Source: Elusimicrobiota bacterium (lineage in GTDB: Bacteria; Elusimicrobiota; Elusimicrobia; UBA1565; UBA9628). From it: 64,000 nucleotides of DNA. Shown in pieces: positions 16,219-25,488 of this stretch; position 1 is the first letter of the stretch; every line of letters starts with the position of its first letter. The notes beneath the pieces were generated by a model that saw nothing but the letters and a program-made list of their open reading frames with translations, made no database searches and was not told the DNA's origin. The stretch spans positions 1 through 64,000 of the forward strand of contig JAGWUP010000003.1 of NCBI GenBank assembly GCA_028868375.1, read 5' to 3'. The position numbers and the translations under genes were made by a program.

Positions 16219-18629
16219 GCGCGCGCAAGCCCTGGCGTCCGGCGCGCCTGCCGCTCTTGGCGGTGCGGGACGTGGTGGTGTTTCCCCACATGGTGCTGCC
16301 GCTCTCGGTGGGCCGGCCCAAGTCGATCAACGCGATCGAGGCGGCGATGCGCGAGCACGACAAGCTGCTCTGCGTCGTGGCCCAGCGCGACATGCAATTG
16401 GAGGATCCACGGGTCTCCGATCTCTACGGCGTCGGCGTCTTGGTCGAGGTCGTCCAGTACCTCAAGATGCCGGACGGCACGCTGAAGGTGTTCCTGCAGG
16501 GCCATAGCCGGGCATTGGTTCGGCGGCCGGAGCTGTCGGCGGACGGCTCGCGCTGGGAGGTCTGCCCGGAGTATCCGGAGTCCCCCGCCAAGCCCACGCC
16601 GGAGCTTAAGGCCCTGATGCGGCATGCCGTCGAGACCGTCGAGGAGCACGGCAAGCTGTCCCATCGCGCCTCCTCGGAGGCCCTCTCGGCCTTGTCCCAG
16701 ATCGAGGATCCCTCGCAACTGGCCGACACGGTGGCCGCCAACTGCCTGGTCAAGACCTCCGAGCGCCAGGGGGTGCTGGAGACCATCGAGGCGGCGCCGC
16801 GCTTGGAGAAGATCATCGAGCTCTTGAAGGCCGACATAGAGATCATGGCCCTCGAGCGAAAGATACATACCAGGGTCAAGACGCAGATCGAGCGGACGCA
16901 GAAGGAGTACTACCTGCAGGAGCAGATGAAGGCGATCCAGAAGGAGCTGCGGCAGAAGGACGACTTCGCCTCCGAGATCGAGGAATTGCGCAAGGCCATC
17001 AAGGACGCCGGCATGCCCAAGCCGGCGGAGGAGGCGGCCGCCAAGGAGCTCTCCCGCCTGGAGAAGATGATGCCGTACTCTCCGGAGGGCACGGTCAGCC
17101 GCGGCTACCTGGACTGGATGATCCATCTGCCCTGGAGCAAGCGCAGCAAGGACAACATCGACCTCAAGCGCGCCCAGGAGATACTGGAGGCGGACCATTA
17201 CGATTTAAAGAAGGTCAAGGAGCGCGTCCTGGAGTACCTGGCGGTGACCAAGCTCACCAAGGGCTTGCGCGGGCCCATCCTCTGCTTCGTGGGCCCGCCG
17301 GGAGTGGGCAAGACCTCCCTGGGCAAGTCGATCGCGCGCGCGATGGGTCGGAAATTCTCCCGGATCTCGCTGGGCGGCGTGCGCGACGAGGCGGAGATCC
17401 GCGGCCACCGCCGCACCTACATCGGCAGCCTGCCCGGCCGCATCATCCAGAGCCTGCGCAAGGCCGGCAGCCGCAACTGCGTGCTGCTGCTCGACGAGAT
17501 CGACAAGATGGGGATGGACTGGCGCGGCGATCCCTCCTCCGCCCTGCTCGAGGTCCTCGATCCCGAGCAAAACTCCGCCTTCAACGACCACTACCTCGAG
17601 GTCGACTTCGACCTCTCCCAGGTCATGTTCATCTGCACGGCCAACACCCTCGAGGGCATCCCGCGCACGCTCCTGGACCGCCTGGAGGTGCTCCAGTTCT
17701 CCGGCTACACGCACACCGAGAAGGCCAGGATCGCGCGGGATTTCCTGCTGCCAAAGCAGCTTTCCGAGCACGGCCTCAAGGCCGATCAGGTGGAGGTTTC
17801 TACGGCCGCCGTCGAGCGGGTGATCGACGAGTACACCCGGGAGGCCGGCGTGCGCCAGCTCAACCGCGAGCTGGCCAGCCTCATGCGCAAGGCCGCGCGG
17901 CGGATCGTCTCCGGGGAAAACTCCCTCCTTAAGATCGACGCTCCGCAGGTCGACGAGCTGCTGGGAATCCCCAAGTTCCAGCGGGAGAAAGACAGCGCCA
18001 ACGGCCTCGGGGTCTGCACGGGACTGGCCTGGACGGAGGTCGGCGGCGTGACGATGCCCATAGAGGTCGTCTCCTCCGCCGGCAAGGGAGAGCTCAAGCT
18101 GACCGGAAAGCTCGGCAGCGTGATGCAGGAGTCGGCGCAAGCCGCGCTGTCGTATCTTAAGTCGATCTCGCGGGAGCTGGGCTTGGCGCCGGACGCCTTC
18201 AAGGACGTCGACTACCACGTCCACGTGCCGGAGGGCGCCATCCCCAAGGACGGGCCCTCGGCCGGGCTGGCCATCGCCACGGCCCTGGCCAGCCTGATGA
18301 CGGGCCGCCCCGTCCTCGCCGAGATCGCGATGACGGGCGAGATCACCCTGCGCGGCCGCGCCCTGCCGATCGGCGGCCTCAAGGAGAAGACCTTGGCCGC
18401 CCACCGCGAGGGGATTCGCACGGTCCTCTATCCCGAGGGCAACCGCAAGGACTTGGAGGACATCCCGGAGGAAGTCCGCTCCGAGCTGAAGATGATCGCG
18501 GTCAAGAATTTCCGCGAGGTCCTGGAGCTGGCCTTGGCGCCGGCCGCGGCCTCGCCCCAAAAGCGCGCGCCCGCGCCGCAGCCGTATTACGGCGAGCGCC
18601 CGACCCTTCCTTCCGGAGGCTTGTCTTGA
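16215..18629 (+). CDS. lon: ATP-dependent protease Lon
   Basis: A 804-residue Lon. The N-terminal LON substrate-binding domain is about residues 10-205, a long helical/coiled-coil region is about 215-310, the AAA+ module has Walker [10 protein letters not shown] and Walker [11 protein letters not shown], and the C-terminal protease has the Ser of [10 protein letters not shown] and the Lys of [12 protein letters not shown]. It degrades misfolded and regulatory proteins in the cytoplasm. It overlaps clpP by 4 nt (ATGA), and its own stop overlaps the next gene by 1 nt, so co-translation is likely. Confidence 0.95.
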   Translation: MSARKPWRPARLPLLAVRDVVVFPHMVLPLSVGRPKSINAIEAAMREHDKLLCVVAQRDMQLEDPRVSDLYGVGVLVEVVQYLKMPDGTLKVFLQGHSRALVRRPELSADGSRWEVCPEYPESPAKPTPELKALMRHAVETVEEHGKLSHRASSEALSALSQIEDPSQLADTVAANCLVKTSERQGVLETIEAAPRLEKIIELLKADIEIMALERKIHTRVKTQIERTQKEYYLQEQMKAIQKELRQKDDFASEIEELRKAIKDAGMPKPAEEAAAKELSRLEKMMPYSPEGTVSRGYLDWMIHLPWSKRSKDNIDLKRAQEILEADHYDLKKVKERVLEYLAVTKLTKGLRGPILCFVGPPGVGKTSLGKSIARAMGRKFSRISLGGVRDEAEIRGHRRTYIGSLPGRIIQSLRKAGSRNCVLLLDEIDKMGMDWRGDPSSALLEVLDPEQNSAFNDHYLEVDFDLSQVMFICTANTLEGIPRTLLDRLEVLQFSGYTHTEKARIARDFLLPKQLSEHGLKADQVEVSTAAVERVIDEYTREAGVRQLNRELASLMRKAARRIVSGENSLLKIDAPQVDELLGIPKFQREKDSANGLGVCTGLAWTEVGGVTMPIEVVSSAGKGELKLTGKLGSVMQESAQAALSYLKSISRELGLAPDAFKDVDYHVHVPEGAIPKDGPSAGLAIATALASLMTGRPVLAEIAMTGEITLRGRALPIGGLKEKTLAAHREGIRTVLYPEGNRKDLEDIPEEVRSELKMIAVKNFREVLELALAPAAASPQKRAPAPQPYYGERPTLPSGGLS

Positions 18630-19732
18630 TGAAGCGCTACATTCTGCTGACACCCGGCCCCACGCCGCTGCCCCCCTCCGTCTCCCAGGCGATGGCGCAG
18701 CCGATCCTCCATCACCGCACCAAGGAGTTCGGCGCGCTCTTCGAGTACACCCTCGAGCAGATGAAGTACGTCTTCCGCACCCAGGCCTCGACGGTCCTGA
18801 TGTGCACGACCTCGGGAACGGGCATGATGGAGTCGGCCGTGGCCAACCTCCTCTCGCCCGGAGACAAGGCCCTGGTCCATGCGACCGGGGCCTTCGGGGA
18901 CCGCTTCGTCAAGATCCTGCGCTCCTACGGCCTCTCACCGGTCGTCGTCTCCGAGACCTGGGGCCACGCCGCCGATCCGGAGAAGCTGCGCCGCGCGCTC
19001 AAGGACAACCCGGGCTTGAAGGCGGTCTTTTTCCAGCACACCGACACCTCGACCGGGGTGCTCAACGCCCTGGAGCCGCTGGCGCGCGCCGTGCGCGAGC
19101 TGCAGCCGGAGGCCCTGGTCGTCGTCGACGCCGTCTCCGGCTTGGCGGCCGAGCGGCTGGAGACGGACGCCTGGGGCTTGGACGTCGTGCTGACCGGCTC
19201 CCAGAAGGGCTTGATGGGCGCTCCGGGGCTGGGCTTCGCCGCCGTCGGCCAGCGCGCCTGGGCCCGGGTCGAGGAAGCGAAATTGCCGCGCTTTTACTTT
19301 GACTGGCGCTCCATGCGCAAGTCGCTGGACAAGAAGGAGACGCCCTACACCCCGGCCGTCACCCTGGTGGCCGGCCAGGCGGAGGCCCTCAAGCTGATCC
19401 GCGCGGAGGGCATCGAGAACGTCTGGGCGCGCACCTCCCGGCTGGCCGGCTACACGCGCGCTTGGGCCGCCAAGGTCGGCCTGCAGCTTTTCGCCCGCGA
19501 TCCCGCGGCCATTCTCACCGCCCTCAAGCTCCCGGAGGGCGTCGACGGCGACGCTCTGATCAAGGACATCCTGCGCGAGGAGGGAATCTCCATCGCCGGA
19601 GGACAGCTCCAGCTCAAGGGCAAGATCATCCGCATCGCCCACATGGGCTTCATCAGCCAGGCGGACCTGGACGCGGGCTTCGCCGCGCTGGAGAAGCGCC
19701 TGGCGCCCTCCGGCGCCGTTCGATCGGCGTAA
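18629..19732 (+). CDS. Class V aminotransferase (serine-pyruvate / alanine-glyoxylate / phosphoserine type)
   Basis: A 367-residue PLP enzyme opening [15 protein letters not shown], as in the alanine-glyoxylate/serine-pyruvate aminotransferase group. The PLP lysine is in the motif GSQKGLMGAPG, and VVVDAVSGLA supplies the cofactor-binding Asp. The start overlaps the lon stop by 1 nt (TGATG), with GGAGG about 10 nt upstream. Next comes serA, 5 nt later, so the likely job is transamination of 3-phosphohydroxypyruvate or a related step in serine metabolism in place of a classical SerC. The exact substrate is inferred from context. Confidence 0.85.
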   Translation: MKRYILLTPGPTPLPPSVSQAMAQPILHHRTKEFGALFEYTLEQMKYVFRTQASTVLMCTTSGTGMMESAVANLLSPGDKALVHATGAFGDRFVKILRSYGLSPVVVSETWGHAADPEKLRRALKDNPGLKAVFFQHTDTSTGVLNALEPLARAVRELQPEALVVVDAVSGLAAERLETDAWGLDVVLTGSQKGLMGAPGLGFAAVGQRAWARVEEAKLPRFYFDWRSMRKSLDKKETPYTPAVTLVAGQAEALKLIRAEGIENVWARTSRLAGYTRAWAAKVGLQLFARDPAAILTALKLPEGVDGDALIKDILREEGISIAGGQLQLKGKIIRIAHMGFISQADLDAGFAALEKRLAPSGAVRSA

Positions 19733-19737
19733 TCTAG

Positions 19738-21336
19738 ATGGACAAGCTGAAGGTCCTCGTCACCGACCCGATCGACCGCGATGGACTTAAGACCCTCTCG
19801 GACCATCCCGGCGTGGAGCTGCGCTACGAGCTTAAGCCCAGCCCGGACCTCCTTGCGCGCGCGCTGGAGGGCGTCGGAGCCTGGCTGGTGCGCTCCGAGA
19901 CGAAGGTCACCGCCGACTGGATCGAGAAGGCCCGAGCCCTGCGCCTGATCGGACGCGCCGGGGTGGGCGTCGACAACATCGATCTCAAGGCGGCGACAAG
20001 GCGCGGCATCGCCGTCGTCAACGCCCCCTCCGCCAACACGATCGCGGCCTGCGAGCACGCCATGGGCCTGCTCCTGGCCGTCTCGCGCAACATCCCTCAG
20101 GCGGACGCCGACGTCAAGGCCGGGCGCTGGCAGCGCTCCAAATGGATGGGCCTGGAGCTGCAGGGAAAAACCCTGGGCATCGTCGGCCTGGGCCGCATCG
20201 GCCGCGAGATGGCGCGGCGCGCGGCGGCTTTCGGGATGCGGGTCGTAGCGCTAGACCCCTTCGTCGCGGCCGAGCAGGCGGCCACACTTGGCGTGACCCT
20301 GGCCGCCGATCTCAAGGCCCTGCTGTCCCAGTCGGATTTCGTCACCCTGCACGCTCCCTCCTCCGATAAGACCCGCAAGCTGCTCAACGCCGAGACCCTG
20401 GCCTACTTTAAGCCGGGCGCGCGGCTGGTCAATTGCGCCCGGGGCGATCTCATCGACGAGGCGGCGCTGGCGCGGGCCCTGGCCTCGGGGCAGCTGGCGG
20501 CGGCGGCGCTGGACGTTTTCTCAAAGGAGCCCCTGCCGGCGGACAGCCCCCTGCGCGGGCTGGCGAATCTCATCCTCACCCCCCATCTCGGCGCCTCGAC
20601 TCAGGAGGCCCAGGAGAAGGTGGCCGAGGAGCTGGCGCGCAGCGTGCTGGCTTTCCATAAGAGCGGATTGGCGCCCAACGCCCTCAACCTGCCGGGCTTC
20701 GACGCCGAGACCTTGAAGTCCTTGGGCGAATACCTAGGCTTGGCGGAGGCCTTGGGCCGCTTCGCCGGCCAGGCCATCGACTCCGGAGTGCGCGAGCTGG
20801 AGTGCCGCTTCCACGGGGACTTCTCGGCTGCGCAGCGCCGCCCCCTGGCGGTGGCGGCCTTGAAGGGCCTGCTCTCGAGCATGCTGGCCCAGGAAGCCAG
20901 CTATATCTCGGCGCCGGCGCTGGCGGCCGAGCGCGGGCTGCGCACCTCCGACGCCTGGGATCCCCTCTCGCGCGAGGGCTTCCAGCGCCTGCTCACGGTC
21001 ACGGCCGTCACCGACGCCGGCCGCGTCTCCGTGGGCGGCACCTTGTTGGCCCCGGGCCAGCCGCGCCTGGTGCGCTTCAACGATCTCGCCATCGAGGTCC
21101 TGCCTCAGGGCAAGCTCCTCGTCTTGACCAACAAGGACACCCCCGGGGTCATCGGGCGCATCGGAACCCTTTTAGGGGAGGCCGGCGTCAACATCGCCGA
21201 CATGCGCGTCGGCCGCCTGGCCCCGCACGGCGAAGCCGTCATGGTCCTCACCGTCGACGAGGACGTCTCCAAGGAAGTTCAGAAAAGGCTTGGGGATTTG
21301 GCCGGAATCACCAGCGTGCGCTGGGTCAAGCTCTAA
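19738..21336 (+). CDS. serA: D-3-phosphoglycerate dehydrogenase (long form with ASB and ACT domains)
   Basis: A 532-residue first enzyme of phosphorylated serine synthesis: 3-phosphoglycerate plus NAD to 3-phosphohydroxypyruvate. The catalytic half has the NAD motif GLGRIGREMARR (about 148-160), NCARGDLIDEAAL and the HLGASTQEAQ catalytic His. The intervening (ASB) domain is about 320-445, and the ACT regulatory domain starts at VLTNKDTPGVIGRIGTLLGE, suggesting serine feedback. It follows the class V aminotransferase with a 5-nt gap. A hairpin at the stop codon separates it from the convergent ald gene. Confidence 0.95.
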   Translation: MDKLKVLVTDPIDRDGLKTLSDHPGVELRYELKPSPDLLARALEGVGAWLVRSETKVTADWIEKARALRLIGRAGVGVDNIDLKAATRRGIAVVNAPSANTIAACEHAMGLLLAVSRNIPQADADVKAGRWQRSKWMGLELQGKTLGIVGLGRIGREMARRAAAFGMRVVALDPFVAAEQAATLGVTLAADLKALLSQSDFVTLHAPSSDKTRKLLNAETLAYFKPGARLVNCARGDLIDEAALARALASGQLAAAALDVFSKEPLPADSPLRGLANLILTPHLGASTQEAQEKVAEELARSVLAFHKSGLAPNALNLPGFDAETLKSLGEYLGLAEALGRFAGQAIDSGVRELECRFHGDFSAAQRRPLAVAALKGLLSSMLAQEASYISAPALAAERGLRTSDAWDPLSREGFQRLLTVTAVTDAGRVSVGGTLLAPGQPRLVRFNDLAIEVLPQGKLLVLTNKDTPGVIGRIGTLLGEAGVNIADMRVGRLAPHGEAVMVLTVDEDVSKEVQKRLGDLAGITSVRWVKL

Positions 21337-21352
21337 GCCGGCGTAGCCGGCT
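21336..21352. terminator. Stop-overlapping hairpin between serA and ald
   Basis: AGCCGGC-GTA-GCCGGCT, a perfect 7-bp stem, overlaps the serA TAA and reaches into the ald TAG from the other side. It is nearly identical to the hairpin at 3203-3221. Bidirectional termination is inferred. Confidence 0.5.
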
Positions 21353-22469
21353 AAGAGCCCAGCAGGGCGGCCAGCTCGGCGGGCGCCTGCCCGGCGGCCT
21401 GAGCGACCGGGGCGCAGGTGACTCGTCCCTGGTAGACGTTGACGCCCTTCTGCAGCGCCTCGTCTTGTCGCGCCGCCTCCTCCAGGCCTAGGCGGGCGAT
21501 GGCCCGGGCGTACTTGAGGGTGACGTTGGTCAAGGCGTAGGTGGAGGTGTTGGAGACGGCGCCGGGGATGTTGGGGACGGCATAGTGGAGCACGCCGTGC
21601 TTGACCAAGACCGGCCGGTCGTGGCTGGTGACCTCGGCGGTCTGCACGCAGCCGCCCTGGTCGACGGCCACGTCGACGATCACCGAGCCCGCGCGCATCG
21701 TCTTGACCATCTCCTCGGTGACGAGGCTGGGCGCCTTGGCTCCGGGAATGAGGACGGCGCCGATGACGAGGTCGGCCTGCCGGACCGCCTTTAAGATGTT
21801 CTCCTCGTGGCTCATCAGGGTCGTCGCCGCGTTGCCGAAGACGTCGTCCAAATAGGACAAGCGCGCGGCGGAGACGTCGAGGATGTTCACGCGCGCGCCC
21901 ATGCCCACGGCGACCTTGGCGGCGTTGATTCCGACCACCCCTCCGCCGATGATCGTGACGACGCCGCGCTGCACCCCGGGCACGCCGCCCAAGAGGATGC
22001 CGCGCCCGCCGTAGTGCTTCTCCAAGAACTGCGCTCCGATCTGCACGCTCATCTTGCCCGCGACCTCGCTCATCGGTGTCAAGAGCGGCAGGGAGCCGTC
22101 CTTAAGCTGTATCGTCTCGTAGGCGACGGCGCGTATTTTCCTTTTCTGGAGAAAGCCCACGAGCTGGGGTGCCGCGGCCAAGTGCAGGTAGGTGTAGAGG
22201 ATCTGCTGCTCGTGGAAGAATTCGTACTCCTGCGCCAAGGGTTCCTTGACCTTGACGATCAGGTCGCTCTCGTCGAAAAGCCGGCGCTTGTCGGCGACGA
22301 GCTCGGCCCCGGCTTCCTCGTAGTCGGCGTCGGCGATGCCGGAGCCGAGGCCGGCACCCTTCTCGACCAGGACGCGGTGTCCGTCGGCCGCCAGGGCGCG
22401 CGCCCCTCCGGGCACCAGGCCCACTCGGTGCTCGCGGTTCTTGATCTCCTTCGGGATGCCGATCTTCAT
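21351..22469 (-). CDS. ald: Alanine dehydrogenase
   Basis: A 372-residue enzyme that interconverts L-alanine and pyruvate with NAD and ammonia. The N-terminus [20 protein letters not shown] is characteristic. There is also [18 protein letters not shown], the NAD-binding [18 protein letters not shown] (about 172-189) and [16 protein letters not shown] near the end. It is monocistronic and convergent with serA. The related PntA (46587-47714) shares the fold but has a distinct NAD motif and lies in a pnt operon, so there is no confusion between them. Confidence 0.95.
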   Translation of the reverse strand: MKIGIPKEIKNREHRVGLVPGGARALAADGHRVLVEKGAGLGSGIADADYEEAGAELVADKRRLFDESDLIVKVKEPLAQEYEFFHEQQILYTYLHLAAAPQLVGFLQKRKIRAVAYETIQLKDGSLPLLTPMSEVAGKMSVQIGAQFLEKHYGGRGILLGGVPGVQRGVVTIIGGGVVGINAAKVAVGMGARVNILDVSAARLSYLDDVFGNAATTLMSHEENILKAVRQADLVIGAVLIPGAKAPSLVTEEMVKTMRAGSVIVDVAVDQGGCVQTAEVTSHDRPVLVKHGVLHYAVPNIPGAVSNTSTYALTNVTLKYARAIARLGLEEAARQDEALQKGVNVYQGRVTCAPVAQAAGQAPAELAALLGS

Positions 22470-22510
22470 TAAGCGACTATATCACTTTCGCGGCAGCCGA
22501 GAAACGCCGC

Positions 22511-22942
22511 CTATTCGGCGCTGGCCTCGGTGCCCATATTATAGGAGAAGACCAGCTCTCCGCCGTGAAAAGCGGTGGAGAGAAGGACGGCGGAGGCGCA
22601 GAGCCAGGCGAGCAAAAAGAGCCTGGGCCGGCGCTCGCGCCAGAAAATCCGCCATAAGGACAGGGCGGTAAATAGGGCGACCGTCCAAAAGGCGAGATGT
22701 CGGTGCTCGGCCAGTGTCCGCCAGGCCGGCGGCACGTGCGGCGCTGTTTTCGCCGCCAAGAGCCCCAGGCCCGCAGCCGCCCAGGCCGATGCCGTTCCCA
22801 GCCACAAGAGCCAGGAGGCGGCATCGGCCAGGCAGGACTTGCCCTTTCCCCTTGAAGACGCCAGCGCGGCGGCCAGGCCGGCCAGCAGCAGGGCGATCGG
22901 AAAATGCACGGCCGCCGGGTGCCAGAGGTAGGGCTTGGGCAC
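22511..22942 (-). CDS. DUF2231-like membrane protein
   Basis: A 143-residue integral membrane protein with about four helices. The start MPKPYLWHPAAVHFPIALLLAG contains the HPxxVHFPIAL signature of DUF2231-type proteins, and a late HGGELVF motif matches the same family's C-terminal histidine. Function is uncertain; such proteins often sit near redox or cytochrome genes and the histidines could hold a metal or heme. The GTG start overlaps the stop of the upstream periplasmic protein by 1 nt. Confidence 0.75.
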   Translation of the reverse strand: MPKPYLWHPAAVHFPIALLLAGLAAALASSRGKGKSCLADAASWLLWLGTASAWAAAGLGLLAAKTAPHVPPAWRTLAEHRHLAFWTVALFTALSLWRIFWRERRPRLFLLAWLCASAVLLSTAFHGGELVFSYNMGTEASAE

Positions 22943-23349
22943 TAGTCTTTAGACACCCGATCGACGGCGATGGCGCGCAAGCCACCGTGCTGGTAGAACT
23001 CGCCGCTCGCCGTGACGGTGGCGGCCACCAGCTCCTTGGCTTGGGAGTAAGCCTTGCGGCCCTTCATCGAGTCATGGTCTTCCAGCAACAGATAGACCAT
23101 GCCCTTGGAAGTGAGAATGCCCATCGGCATTCCCAGGGCCACGCACATCTTGCCGCATTCGGCGTGCTTGGCGCCGCGTTCCAGATGCGACATGTAGCAG
23201 GCCAGGTCGACGACCTCGCCCTTGACGGTGATCGTCTTGCCGGCATGATGCGACATCCCCGTATGGTGCGCCATGGCGCCCTGATGCGACCAGGCAATCC
23301 CCGTGGCGACGGCCAGCGACAGTACGGCGACGCAGACGGACTTGATCAT
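22942..23349 (-). CDS. Small exported Cys/His-rich protein
   Basis: About 135 residues with a signal peptide (MIKSVCVAVLSLAVATGIAWS). The mature part begins with a His/Met stretch (HQGAMAHHTGMSHHAG) that could bind copper, then GEVVDLACYMSHL, a KHAECGKMC pair and GMPMGILTSKGMVYLLLEDH. This pattern is seen in small conserved periplasmic proteins of unknown function. The ATG at 23349 has GGGGGA six nt upstream; an in-frame ATG at 23361 is the alternative. A TGGTATAAT extended -10 is upstream. It is co-transcribed with the DUF2231-like protein, suggesting a metal/redox pair. Confidence 0.72.
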   Translation of the reverse strand: MIKSVCVAVLSLAVATGIAWSHQGAMAHHTGMSHHAGKTITVKGEVVDLACYMSHLERGAKHAECGKMCVALGMPMGILTSKGMVYLLLEDHDSMKGRKAYSQAKELVAATVTASGEFYQHGGLRAIAVDRVSKD

Positions 23350-23389
23350 CGATTCCCCCATGAGCGGGATTTAAACGAGCTCTACGCCG

Positions 23390-23398
23390 ATTATACCA
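23390..23398 (-). promoter_or_regulatory. Extended -10 promoter for the Cys/His-rich protein
   Basis: TGGTATAAT on the minus strand, giving a leader of about 30 nt to the start at 23349 with a visible G-rich ribosome site. Confidence 0.55.
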
Positions 23399-23469
23399 GA
23401 TCGCCTGGAAGCGACGTTGCGGCAAGATCTCTCGTCCGGCGGAAAGGCCGCGGGGACAAGGAGAACGCA

Positions 23470-23802
23470 ATGCCCGTCATATTAAGGAGGAAGCACCAAG
23501 GCAAAAAAAGGGAGAGCGCCAGGCTGTCAGTCGATTTTCCCCGCCAGGGCGAGATCATCAGCTTTCCCACCTATACCCTGCGCTTGAGCGCGCCGCAGGA
23601 TCTCAAGAACGTGGAGGTGAGCATCGACGGCGGAGCGTGGCGCGCCTGCCGGCAGGCGGAGGGCTTCTGGTGGTACGATTGGTCCGACTACGACGACGGA
23701 GAGCACTCCATCGTCACGCGAGTCGAGCTGCGGGAGGGGCGAATGCTCGCCTCGGAGCCGCATCAATGCTTCGTCGATCTGCAACCAAAGAGGGTTCCAT
23801 GA
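23470..23802 (+). CDS. Small unknown protein of the 'WWYDW' paralog family, copy 2
   Basis: A 110-residue paralog of the 1898-2230 product; both keep YTLR-SAP, VSID-G-WR-CRQA, WWYDW and EPH. It has a short basic N-terminus (MPVILRRKHQGKKRES) and no signal peptide. AAGGAGAAC precedes the ATG, so it is translated from a normal leader. The stop overlaps an ATG (ATGA) just before the Hsp20 gene, so it is probably co-expressed with the small heat-shock protein. Function is unknown; a cytoplasmic Ig-like or carbohydrate-binding-like fold is inferred. Confidence 0.72.
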   Translation: MPVILRRKHQGKKRESARLSVDFPRQGEIISFPTYTLRLSAPQDLKNVEVSIDGGAWRACRQAEGFWWYDWSDYDDGEHSIVTRVELREGRMLASEPHQCFVDLQPKRVP

Positions 23803-23816
23803 CCAGGAGGAGGCAC

Positions 23817-24311
23817 ATGTTGGGCAAAAAAGAGCTGGTACGGCGGGAGGAGGGCGGGCTGCTCTCGCCCTGGAGGCCGTTTCGGGAGCTGCAGCAGGAC
23901 CTGCGCGAATTGATGTCGACGACCCTGGAGGATTTCTTTGGCGACGGCCGCCAGTGGCAGGTTGACGCCTTCGGCGGCAGGGGCTGGGGACCGGCCGTCG
24001 ACGTCGAGGAAAGCGAGAAGGAGTACGTCTTCGAGGCGGAGCTTCCCGGCCTGGAGAAGAACGACTTCAAGGTCGAGATGCAGAATGGAACGCTGATCAT
24101 CAGCGGCGAGCGAAAGGAGAACGTGGAGCAGAAGACGAAGAGCTACCTGCGCCATGAGCAGTATTACGGCCAGTTCAGGCGCTCCTTCACGATGCCGGTT
24201 GACGCCAATCCGGAAGGGATCAAGGCGGAATATAAGAAAGGCATCCTGACGATCACGGTCCAGCGCCTGGAGAAGGCCAAGCCTAAAGCCATACCCGTCG
24301 CCGTCGAATAG
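23817..24311 (+). CDS. Hsp20/alpha-crystallin small heat-shock protein
   Basis: About 164 residues. The alpha-crystallin domain runs from about 60 to 150 with PAVDVEESEKEYVFEAELPG, the conserved GTLIISGER, a FRRSFTMP strand and a YKKGILTITV end followed by a K-P-KAIPV tail (I-x-V type). It is an ATP-independent holdase. The ATG at 23817 is favoured by AGGAGGAGG directly upstream; an ATG at 23799 overlapping the previous stop adds six residues. It is the second gene of a stress cluster (WWYDW protein, Hsp20, CBS pair). Confidence 0.93.
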   Translation: MLGKKELVRREEGGLLSPWRPFRELQQDLRELMSTTLEDFFGDGRQWQVDAFGGRGWGPAVDVEESEKEYVFEAELPGLEKNDFKVEMQNGTLIISGERKENVEQKTKSYLRHEQYYGQFRRSFTMPVDANPEGIKAEYKKGILTITVQRLEKAKPKAIPVAVE

Positions 24312-24318
24312 CCGTTTT

Positions 24319-24364
24319 GGACTCGAGAAGCGGCCCTCGATTGAGGCGCCCGCTCCTCGAGTCC
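24319..24364 (+). other. Inverted repeat between hsp20 and the CBS gene
   Basis: GGACTCGAG (24319-24327) and CTCGAGTCC (24356-24364) are perfect 9-bp arms around a loop that itself contains GGCCCTC/GAGGCGCC. It could be an attenuator or partial terminator; there is no U-tract. Confidence 0.45.
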
Positions 24365-24390
24365 TCATGAAAAGGCAAGGGGGCCTCGCC

Positions 24391-24813
24391 ATGCAAGTCA
24401 AGGAGATCATGCATAAGGGGATCGATTCGATCGCGCCGGACTGCAGCGTTTCTCGGGCGGCCAGGCTGATGAAGCGTCGCAACATCGGCATGCTGCCGAT
24501 CTGTGAGAAGGGAGTGCTGCTGGGCGTGCTCACCGACCGGGACATCGTCACCCGCATCGTGGCGACGGGCGCCGATGCGAACAGGCGGACGGTCGCCTCC
24601 GCGATGACGGGTAAGCCGGTCTGCGCCTATCAGGAGGCGGAATTAGGCGCGGCGACGCGGCGCATGGAGGAAAAGAGGATACGCCGCATTCCCGTCGTCG
24701 ACCGCCACGAGCGGCTGGTCGGCATGCTCTCCATAGATGATCTCACCCGCCGCGGCGCGGGGCGCGATCTGGTGGCTGAGGTCCTGGAGTCAGCGGCGGC
24801 GCGCCACGCCTGA
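24391..24813 (+). CDS. CBS-domain pair protein
   Basis: About 140 residues holding two CBS domains and little else. CBS1 has VKEIMHKG, DCSVSRAARLMKRRNIGMLPI and GVLTDRDIV; CBS2 has VASAMTGKPV, the MEEKRIRRIPVVD strand-helix and GMLSIDDL. Such stand-alone modules sense adenine nucleotides or similar ligands. The start ATG at 24391 (MQVKEIM) fits the family; an upstream ATG at 24367 is possible. Its 3' end overlaps the convergent glucokinase gene by 24 nt. Confidence 0.88.
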   Translation: MQVKEIMHKGIDSIAPDCSVSRAARLMKRRNIGMLPICEKGVLLGVLTDRDIVTRIVATGADANRRTVASAMTGKPVCAYQEAELGAATRRMEEKRIRRIPVVDRHERLVGMLSIDDLTRRGAGRDLVAEVLESAAARHA

Positions 24814-25488
24814 TGCTCTATTCGCTTTCCACAGCCGGAAGCCCCCGAGAAAGGCGTTGCTGTTGTCGCCGCGCAGCAGGCCGGGGGGCAGAGCGGAGAG
24901 CTTCTTGACGTTTCCGCCGCCCAAGACCACGTAGTCGGCCTCGACCGCCGCCTTCAGTCGCGCGCAGACGTCCAGGACGTGCCGGCGCCACTTTTTCTTG
25001 CCCAGCCGCTCCAAGCCGCGCTTTCCCAGGTAGTCCTCGTAGGTCTTGCCGTGGCGGTAGGGAAGATGCGCCAGCTCCATGGGCTCGAGCACTCCGTCGA
25101 CGATCATCGCCGAGCCCAAGCCTGTGCCTAGGCCCAAGAAGAGCATCCGCCCGCCGCGGTAGCTGCCCAGGGCCTGCATCGCGGCGTCGTTGACCAGCTT
25201 GACCGGCCGGCCGAAGGCGGCGCGAAAATCGAAGCCGACCCAGCCCGGGCCGAGGTTGGCCGGCTCGTGGAGCGCCCGGCCCGCGATCACCGGGCCCGGA
25301 TAGCCGATGGAGACGCGGTCGTAGCGCCAGTTCCTGGTGGCGGCCACGATGGCGGCGACCATGGCGGCCGGCCTCAGGGTCGGCCCGGACGGAAGCTTCA
25401 CGGCGGTCCTGCGCCCGGAAGCGAGCAGCTTGACGTGGGTGCCGCCGACGTCGACGACGAGGATGGAGGCGGGCGAGCGCTTGCTCAT
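24790..25488 (-). CDS. ppgK: Polyphosphate glucokinase-like ROK kinase
   Basis: A 232-residue sugar kinase of the ROK/PpgK type. The phosphate-1 motif is VVDVGGTHVKLL, the central motif NDAAMQALGSYRGGRMLFLGLGTGLGSAMI, and an IGYPGP strand and ELAHLPY region follow. Length and motifs fit strictly polyphosphate-dependent glucokinases of the actinobacterial kind, but ATP use cannot be excluded from sequence. It ends the five-gene operon of glucoamylase, gnd, zwf, cyclase and kinase, and would make glucose-6-phosphate from the glucose released by the first gene. It overlaps the cyclase by 4 nt (ATGA). Confidence 0.82.
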   Translation of the reverse strand: MSKRSPASILVVDVGGTHVKLLASGRRTAVKLPSGPTLRPAAMVAAIVAATRNWRYDRVSIGYPGPVIAGRALHEPANLGPGWVGFDFRAAFGRPVKLVNDAAMQALGSYRGGRMLFLGLGTGLGSAMIVDGVLEPMELAHLPYRHGKTYEDYLGKRGLERLGKKKWRRHVLDVCARLKAAVEADYVVLGGGNVKKLSALPPGLLRGDNSNAFLGGFRLWKANRASGVARRR

